From Alviniconcha marisindica (Eukaryota > Mollusca > Gastropoda > Provannidae), in NCBI GenBank assembly GCA_018857735.1, contig JABMCL010002580.1, positions 20,001 to 84,000 on the forward strand: 64,000 bases of DNA, given 5' to 3'. Shown in pieces: positions 56,841 through 64,000 of this stretch. The notes beneath the pieces are model-generated. The model had not been told where the DNA came from, did not search any database, and saw nothing but the letters and a program-made list of their open reading frames with translations. Position numbers and translations under genes: made by a program. Positions within the stretch are counted from its first letter, which is position 1. Each line of letters opens with the position of its first letter.

Positions 56841-56903
<63 letters not shown>
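56841..56903 (+). repeat. (CT)n microsatellite
   Basis: A perfect CT run of about 31 units. Confidence 0.97.
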
Positions 56904-56905
<2 letters not shown>

Positions 56906-57128
56906 AGCAAACTATGTGATGTTTTAAGATAGTGTTGTAACCATTCCAGTACACAAATACAGTAAACTGACAGGCTGTTTTAATTGTGTGAAGGACTTGG
57001 GAGTGTTGTCTAATAAATTTGACTGAACCTTCAATTAACTGTTCAAGATTTAAACCTGTGGCTGTGTGAACTCATTACTAAACTAATAACTTACTAAACT
57101 AAGCAAATTCATGGATTTTAACTTTCCG

Positions 57129-57346
57129 GTGAGCCTGTTTGGCCTAGCAGTAAGGCATTATTAGGCTGGTAAGCAGAAGGACCTCAGTTCAGTTCCACTT
57201 TGGCTCTCTTCTCTCTTCGAAAGTTGTGGCCTGTGCACGCTGTCTTGTGACTGTCCCTCACGATTAACGAAACAGTAAAATGGCTCTCATTGCTGCCCAT
57301 CTTAATGCAGGGGTCAGTCTGAATCTGATGGTGACAGTGTAATGAT
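57129..57346 (+). mobile_element. tRNA-derived SINE, family A, copy 5 (tail missing)
   Basis: tRNA-like head (TTTGGCCTAGCAGTAAGGC, then AGCAGAAGGACCTC) and body (GCTCTCATTGCTGCCCATCT, GGTGACAGTGTAATG). The common tail is absent. Confidence 0.82.
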
Positions 57347-57382
57347 AACTAAGTTTAATAGACCACTTCCTGGGATTATGGT

Positions 57383-58096
57383 CCCTGCCAGTACCTCTTT
57401 AGAGACAACTCAGTGGCCCAGCCAGTACCTCCTTAGAGACAACTCGGTGTCCTGGCCAGTACCTCTTTAGAGACAACTCAGTGGCCTGGCCAGTACCTCT
57501 TTAGAGACAACTGAGTGTCCCTGCCAGTACCTCTTTAGAGACAACTCAGTGTCCCTGCCAGGACCTCTTTAGAGACAACTCAGGTGTCCTGGCCAGCATC
57601 TCTTTAGAGACAACTCGGTGTCCCTGCCAGTACCTCTTTAGAGACAACTCTGTGTCCTGGCCAGTATCTCTTTAGAGACAACTCAGTGTCCCTGCCAGGA
57701 CCTCTTTTGAGACAACTCAGTGTCCTGGCCAGTACCTCTTTTGAGACAACTCGGTGTCCTGGCCAGTACCTCTTTAGAGACAACTCGGTGTCCCGGCCAG
57801 TACCTCTTTTGAGACAACTCGGTGTCCTGGCCAGTACCTCTTTAGAGACAACTCGGTGTCCCGGCCAGTACCTCTTTTGAGACAACTCTGTGTCCCGGCC
57901 AGTACCTCTTTTGAGACAACTCTGTGTCCCAGCCAGTACCTCTTTAGAGACAACTCGGTGTCCTGGCCAGTACCTCTTTAGAGACAACTCGGTGTCCTGG
58001 CCAGTACCTCTTTAGAGACAACCCAGTGTCCCTGCCAGTACCACTTTAGAGACAACCTGGTGCCCCTGCCAGTACCGCTTTAGAGACAACTCAGTG
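57383..58096 (+). repeat. 34-bp minisatellite, about 21 copies
   Basis: Unit GCCAGTACCTCTTTAGAGAC plus AACTCGGTGTCC, with variant positions TTTA/TTTT and CTGG/CCGG/CCTG. The antisense 127-codon ORF across it is an artefact. Confidence 0.94.
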
Positions 58097-58367
58097 TTGA
58101 ACAAGTTTAACCAACCAACCAACCAAAATTTAATGTCCATCAACTACGTTGCATGTATGGTCACTTCAGTATGATTATATAATTATACTTCTTTAAAAAA
58201 AAATTATACTGGTTTAGAATGCTATAAGTACAAAAAGCTGATGAAATGCTTTAAATGATTAGAATATTCACTTTCTAAAATAAGGAATAAGGAGCTATTT
58301 TTGAGGCTATAGCATAAGTACCATTTATAATATAAATATGTGTTGCCCAGTATCACGAAATTGGTTG

Positions 58368-58542
58368 GTGAGCTAGTTTGGCCTAGGACAGTAGCAGTAT
58401 GGCATCAGGCTGGTAAGCAGATGACGCTGGTGTGATTCCTCTTCAGTTCTTTCACTTCAGAAGTTGAGATTCATGAGATTGGCTCATGTTGTTGCCTGTC
58501 TTGACGCAAGTCATTCTGGTGGTGACAGTTTAGTGCTGAGCA
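58368..58542 (+). mobile_element. tRNA-derived SINE, family A, copy 6 (decayed)
   Basis: Recognisable TAGTTTGGCCTAGGA, CAGGCTGGTAAGCAGA and CATTCTGGTGGTGACAGTTTAG segments in the right order, with many changes. Confidence 0.65.
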
Positions 58543-60346
58543 TGCATAACATAGTTATCCTTCCCCAGGGCTTCCTGACGTCTGTCTGCCAGTACCTCTC
58601 GCCCTGGCACACAGTCTCAGGCGACTGCATAGCTTAAACATGTCTAAGGAACAAATGTCATCCTTAAATCCGTTAAGAGGGTTCAGCTGAAAATAAAAAC
58701 TATACCACTACAGTACTGTTATTACTATTTAATGTATTATTGTAATGCTATTAGCTGTGGACAGTTCAGCAGAATACTGAAGTTCTGAAATGAAAACAAC
58801 AGCAAGTAGGTCAAACAAGGGAAAGCTTGACCTGGACTTAAACAAAAGGCCTACACTTTTCACATTAATAATGTAATGCCTAATGGGCAGCATTCTGTGT
58901 CAGGTTGCATTGCTGTTTTTGCCTGTCTTGATTAAGTGTGAGAAAGCAAGAAAATATTAACAGTAAGTGAATAAGTTGGTGTTTTACGCCAAATCAACCA
59001 GTGCGGTTGTATTGGGGCAATAAATATTAACCGACTTTCATAATAGTAATATTGATTATTGAACTTCGCTGTGCACTAACATCAGTGAGATTGACATTTA
59101 CTGATTCATTAACGAAGCACTGGAGAACATCTCAGGGAATGCAGCGGGTGCAAAATGTTCGTTCTTTTCAGAATCTACGTTAAAAAGGAAAATGTAATAA
59201 TACTTTTAATAGAGCTATTAGGTGATGTTGATAAGTGAAGGTTTTAATCTTTGCTTGTGCTGAATGCAGACCACAATAATAATTCCCCCAGGGAAGAACT
59301 TTTGAGTGAAGCACACAGTGCTGCTGTTGAACTTGAAGTGCTCTTCTGTCTCTATTCAGTTCAGTTTAAGGAGAGGACAGAACTACAGCTGCACTTCACT
59401 TCCGCCCACCCATTGATTTAATTGAGTCTTAAAAAGACCGTGCCAGACATGGGATACAAAAAGGCAGCTTGGAAACAGTGCTCCCATTCCCAATAAAGTT
59501 TTTGGTTAGAATTTTGAAGAGTTGTGAGACACTTACTTCAAAAAAGCATATATTTGTGAGAGGTTTTTGTTGGTGGAGGTGGTGGTGGATTTTTTGTTTG
59601 TTTGTTTGTTTTTGAATTAGCAAATAACATAGATCTCCTCTACGTTGGCTTTTAAAGCCTTTGATTTGAGGTTTTACAGTAGTACTGTTATACTGTTCAT
59701 TTTGCCGGTAATGATCATGATGGTACGGGAGAAGGAAAACAAAAGAAAAAGTTATGAGCAGTTAATGAGTACCACCTTACTGTATTGAAGTTAGTTGGTC
59801 TTTAATCCTAAGCCCATCCCTTTGGAATTCCTTATGGTGCCTTGTGTCTTAAATACATTTTGGATTCAACCGAATTTCAGTCACATGACATAGTGTGCAC
59901 AGTTGACATGTTTTTCAGTCTAAGAAGCTTGTGAGAGTATTCAGAATGTTGCCAACTGCAGCTTAAAATGAAGAAGAGATTTGATTCATTATAACAACAA
60001 AGATCTTGGATGTTTGGTATTTAGGTCGCTGTTGCGGTCTTCATTACTTTCTAAATCCAGCATCAAAACTTTAGATCGGGCTTGATGACATAAAACTGAG
60101 CACTGACTTTCACCTGACATTAGTGACAGAAAGAGACGGTGGGAGAGTGCTGGTATATTGTAGTGTTTTGGTTCGTGATTGCTGCACAAGTGGTCTCTGT
60201 TGGCGTGCCTTGCTGAGTGTTTGTCATGTCTGTGTACTTTTTTAAGGCTTTACATGTGACTCGTGAGGTTAAGAGCACAGACATTTTCATTATTATTAAT
60301 ATTATTATTATGAATGCACAGCCTGTCTGATGGTTAATCCTCAAAT
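58543..60346. other. non-coding, nothing recognised
   Basis: AT-rich unique sequence. No exon, RNA or repeat family supported. Confidence 0.45.
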
Positions 60347-60818
60347 GGCGGGGATAGCTCAGTGGTTAGAGCGCCCCACTCGTGACTGAAAGGTCACGGG
60401 TTCAAATCCCTGCAGGAGCGGTGGGAGAATTTTCTTCTCTGGGGTCGACTTTCTGTGCTGACTCTAATTTCGGTATCCATTCCACCCCGCCGTTACCACA
60501 ATAGCATGTAAAAGATCCCGGTTATTCTGCCAAAGGTGCCGGTGGCAGGTTACAGCTAAACACGCATACACCTTACGTATGTGGCTTTGCATGAAGCGAC
60601 ATGGTGCATGGTTGTATGGTGTACACAGAACTTGCGCCGAGATGGCTGCAGTTTCATGTGGCACCAGCCATGCCAGCGCTGTAAGTACACCGGTGGATAT
60701 TCAAAAAACGTGCTATAAAAAGCTTGTCACTCGTGTAGAACCACATGTGAGCACAGTGAGTCTGCTCAAGAGAGTGGAGAATAGCGCTATATAAGTGATC
60801 ATCAATCAATCAATCAAA
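60347..60818 (+). mobile_element. tRNA-derived SINE, family B, sense copy
   Basis: The head 60347-60421 has A box TAGCTCAGTGG and B box GGTTCAAATCC and looks like a tRNA, but its acceptor arms do not pair. A ~400-bp body follows (GGTATCCATTCCACCCCGCC, GGTGGCAGGTTACAGCTAAAC). It ends AGCGCTATATAAGTG plus ATCAATCAATCAATC, a typical SINE tail. Confidence 0.87.
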
Positions 60819-61017
60819 ACAATATTGTCAGTTTCGTTGCTCTGAAGCAGACTTTCTCAGACGCTCTCGCCCAGCACTGGCCAAGATTTTGTGCATCTGC
60901 CGTTTCCCTGCTCATGGGTACATCAGCCACATGTGCTGAGTCCCCTTGCCACACAGGCAGTTGCATGTTTGACTTTGGGGAGAACGGCATTGCCTGTAGC
61001 TAATGTGATTTCTGTAA

Positions 61018-61060
61018 CGATGGCTGCAACGAGGTTAACGATGGCTGCAACGAGGTTAAC
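61018..61060 (+). repeat. 21-bp direct repeat, two copies
   Basis: CGATGGCTGCAACGAGGTTA occurs twice in tandem. Confidence 0.85.
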
Positions 61061-61252
61061 GTTGAAACTGGATTGTCTGTCCTCAGATGATGTAAAGCCG
61101 TGGTCCCCTCCTCACCATCCAGCTGTTGTAGCGACCACGGCGCCGCAGCGGGACAGGAGTGTCCAGCGAAGGAGAGAGGGTGGTGGAGCGGAAGGGAGTG
61201 GGGATGTATGTAGTGCCGCTGCATGCCTGGTGTCCACCACTCCCTGCTGTTC

Positions 61253-61291
61253 ATGCCAGACATGTCAGAGAAGAAGTCACCTCCTCAAAAG
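61253..61291 (+). CDS. candidate first coding exon of an unseen plus-strand gene
   Basis: ATG at 61253 gives MPDMSEKKSPPQK and is followed directly by AAAAG/GTACGG, a plausible phase-0 donor. A CpG-containing leader precedes it. There is no partner exon within the window and no recognisable domain, so this is only a lead. Confidence 0.2.
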
Positions 61292-61464
61292 GTACGGCAG
61301 CACAGCAGCCCAGCCCATTCTTTCGTCAGTGCTAGTGGTAGTACCATATCCTGAAAGTGGAATAGCATCAAAGGATATGTGTGTTGTTGTTGTGTTTTTT
61401 TGGGGGGGGGCTTCTTCGTTCAGGTACTTGCACAGGTACTTGCACAGGAACCTGCTTTTTTGGT

Positions 61465-62140
61465 CCTGGCACAGCATCCTAGGGACAGCATTGGTCATTG
61501 CAGTAACACTGGTAACCCAGTTCTTTTCTGAGATTCCTCTTGGCACAGCAACCTAGGGATAGCATTGCAGTAACACCAGTAACCCTGTTCTTTTCTGAGA
61601 TTCCTCCTGGCACTGCAACCTAGGGACAGCATTGCAGTAACAACGGTAACCTTGTTCTTTTCTGAGATTCCTCCTGGCACAGCAACCTAGGGACAGCAAT
61701 GCAGTAACACCTGTAGCCCTGTTCTTTTCTGAGATTCCTCCTGGCACAGCAACCTAGGGACAGCATTGCAGTAACACCTGTAGCCCTGTTCTTTTCTGAG
61801 ATTCCTCCTGGCACAGAAACCTAGGGACAGCAATGCAGTAACACCTGTAGCCCTGTTCTTTTCTGAGATTCCTCCTGGCACAGCAGCCTAGGGACAGCAT
61901 TGCAGTAACACCTGTAGCCCTGTTCTTTTCTGAGATTCCTCCTGGCACAGAAACCTAGGGACAGTATTGCAGTAACACCTGTAACCCTGTTCTTTTCTGA
62001 GATTCCTCCTGGCACAGCAACCTAGGGACAGCATTGCAGTAACACCTGTAGCCCTGTTCTTTTCTGAGATTCCTCCTGGCACAGAAACCTAGGGACAGTA
62101 TTGCAGTAACCCCGGTAACCCTGTTCGTTTCTGAGATGCC
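61465..62140 (+). repeat. 67-bp minisatellite, about ten copies
   Basis: TTCTTTTCTGAGATTCCTCC recurs near 61523, 61590 and every 67 bp to 62126, with GGCACAGCAACCTAGGGACA between. Since 67 is not a multiple of three, staggered antisense ORFs appear in every unit. None is real. Confidence 0.95.
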
Positions 62141-62994
62141 TCAGGACTCTTCTGAAGCTGCTGAGCATTGGTCCACTGAGAGTGGGGCTCACAGAGGTGC
62201 CACAGAAAGCAGCACCTTCATCTTGATATCTTTGCGCCTGCTTTGATTTCACTCATCGGCATACACATCAAAGAAAAGAATTGGGAAACGCTAAAGGCCA
62301 GCCAGGAGTGATTTGGGTTCCTCGGGTGATTTGAGAGACACTGGTTCTCCAGCCAGCTTGTTTCAGGGCATAACCATCTTCACCAGGAATGAAACAAAAA
62401 GCTCAAAATAACTTCAGGGAATAAAAGGGACAAAAAGACATTCAGAAACTGTTTTTTGGAGGGAATGTTTAGTTTCATTTGTAAAATTTAATTTCAAGTC
62501 TGCCGATTTGGGGTTTAAAAAAGAAGTACTGTTTCTGTTTTTGTTGTTGCTTTTTATGGTCTCACCGTCTGACTGAGATGTCTGGGAGTCAGAAAGGTCA
62601 ATACGTTTTCCTGTGCCTCCCATAGCTGCATTCCTGCCTGGCCTCCAATAGCTACATTGAAAAATTGATCCATGACTGAAAGTCTGGTTGCGTTTAGATC
62701 TATCAGTTTTATCAGATCAGCTTTATCGGTTGATGCAATTGCCAGTCAGATTGCTGACCTTTGTGGCAGTTGTCAGAGTTGGTGCTGACAGTTAGCATTG
62801 ATTCACAGCCACACAGAAAGGTCTGCAAAACATGGATATTCTTGTGACAATTCAATCATTAAACTTTCTGTATTCTGTTTGGATACTGGAACTACAACGT
62901 GGAATAAGTATTGTTAACTGTTGCTGTACATTTAAATGGCTTGGAAGAATGAGTTAAAAAGAAGGTTTAAAGGATGGAACAAAACAACAGAAAG
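62141..62994. other. non-coding, nothing recognised
   Basis: Unique sequence, with two stray copies of the CCTCCCATAGCTGCATTCCT unit near 62616-62660, an outlier of the array that follows. Confidence 0.45.
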
Positions 62995-63007
62995 TGTTAA
63001 GCTCTAA

Positions 63008-63492
63008 GCCTGGCCTCCCATAGCTGCAGTCCTGCGTGGCCTCCTGTAGCTACATTGCCTTCTGGCCTCCCATAGCTGCAATCCTGCCTGGCCTCCCATA
63101 GCTGCATTCCCACCTGGCCTCCCATAGCTGTATTCCCATCTGGCTTCCATAGCTGCATTCCTGTCTGGCCTCCCATAGCTGCATTCCTGCCTGGCCTCCA
63201 GTAGCTACATTCCTGCCTGGCCTTCCACTGCTGCATTCCTACAAGAGCTTCCCTGCCTGGCCTCCCATAGCTGCATTCCCACCTGGCCTCTCATATCTGC
63301 ATTCCACCCGTGTCTCCCATTCCTGCATTCCCGCCTGGCCTCCCATAGCTGCATTCCTGCCTGGCCTCCCATAGCAGCATTCCCGCTGGCCCCCATAGCT
63401 GCAGCATTCCCTACTGGCCCCCCATAGCTGCATTCCCTTCTGGCCTCCCATAGCTGCATTCCCACCTGGCCTCCCATAGCTACATTCCCACA
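63008..63492 (+). repeat. 26-27-bp minisatellite, about 18 copies
   Basis: Unit TGGCCTCCCATAGCTGCATT plus CC(C/T)(A/G)CC with small length changes. The antisense Gly/Met/Gln-rich ORFs across it come from the repeat. Confidence 0.92.
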
Positions 63493-63834
63493 AGCTTCCG
63501 ATCTGACCACCATGCTTTGACCTGCAGAATTCAGAATGATACCAGCTTTCAAATGACTGTAACTTGACTGGTTTGAGTGCAGTGGATGTCTCTCATCATC
63601 AGTATATCTGCACCATTACTTATTTTGAAGGTGTTTATTGCGAGTCCACAAGTGTGTCATTCTTTTGCAGCATATTACTCAATCAGGATTTTTGCACAGA
63701 ATGTTATCTGTCACATTCTGAGGCTGTCAGGTGATTGGCAGCACAGAACCCTTTATTCATAGAATCATGAAACTGTCGGTCAGTTCCTTTTATATTTCAT
63801 GGAACAGCTTTTGCTTTATGTTGTAATATATGTA

Positions 63835-64000
63835 GAGAGATAGATAATGTTGTTGTGTGTGGTGTGTTCTTCGAGGAGAAACCTGTTCTAGTGTGTACAG
63901 AGATAGATAATCTTATTGTGTGTGGTGTGTTCTTCCAGGAGGAACCCGTTCTAGTATGCATAGAAATAGATAATGTTGTGTGTGGTGTGTTCTTCCAGGA
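63835..64000 (+). repeat. ~65-bp tandem repeat running off the window
   Basis: Three units with GATAGATAAT.TT, TGTGTGTGGTGTGTTCTTC and AGGA(G/A)(G/A)AACC. The array continues beyond the right edge. Confidence 0.85.

Noticed and set aside
57604..57987. 127-codon minus-strand ORF over the 34-bp repeat
   Set aside because: Three 34-bp units equal 34 codons, so an open frame cycles through the array by chance. No start context or domain.
60347..60421. tRNA gene
   Set aside because: A and B boxes are present, but the acceptor stem does not pair and the sequence continues into a SINE body shared with the copy at 43268.
60891..61556. 221-codon plus-strand ORF
   Set aside because: Runs through a 21-bp duplication and into the 67-bp array. 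Composition and lack of domains argue against coding, apart from the small alternative-frame exon noted separately.
61495..62252. Series of 64-codon minus-strand ORFs
   Set aside because: Each is the same sequence shifted by the 67-bp minisatellite period.

Overview
This is a 64 kb piece of an animal nuclear genome. The genes have GT-AG introns, short tandem repeats are very dense, and there are tRNA-derived SINEs, non-LTR retrotransposon remnants and hAT-like DNA elements. The repeat style (long CT/GA, GT/CA and poly-C tracts, SINEs with ATCA tails) and the type of predicted secreted protein suggest a mollusc, probably a gastropod. That assignment is inference, not proof.

Left end (1-12.2 kb): SINE copies, a fold-back repeat and a 105-bp tandem repeat precede a two-exon plus-strand gene (3259-6040). 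It encodes an 839-residue predicted secreted precursor. A signal peptide is followed by ten acidic Ser/Asp tracts, each introduced by Arg-Trp-Arg-Arg (a textbook R-X-R-R furin site). A basic C-terminal domain follows the eleventh site, and its last ~60 residues recall the end domains of bacterial polymorphic toxins. I do not recognise the gene as a named family. It is the best candidate for something undescribed in this window.

Middle (12.2-31.6 kb): a complete minus-strand SPG7 (paraplegin) gene, the mitochondrial inner-membrane m-AAA protease subunit. I reconstructed 19 coding exons whose splice phases all agree. They give 799 residues, against about 795 in human. Both membrane segments, Walker A and B, the second region of homology and the HESGH zinc-protease site are intact. 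The introns carry decayed copies of exon 8, an array of copies of the exon 9 acceptor, other minisatellites, two retrotransposon fragments and two adjacent elements with inverted CAGGG-type ends.

Around 31.6-32.03 kb the SPG7 start faces CCAAT boxes and a strong plus-strand splice donor, which looks like a bidirectional promoter.

Right half (32-64 kb): I find no convincing protein-coding gene. It holds microsatellites, G/C homopolymers, several CpG-rich islands, minisatellites (34, 67 and 26-27 bp units), SINEs and one weak candidate first coding exon near 61.25 kb. It may be intergenic, or it may be the long 5' region or introns of a plus-strand gene that ends beyond the window.
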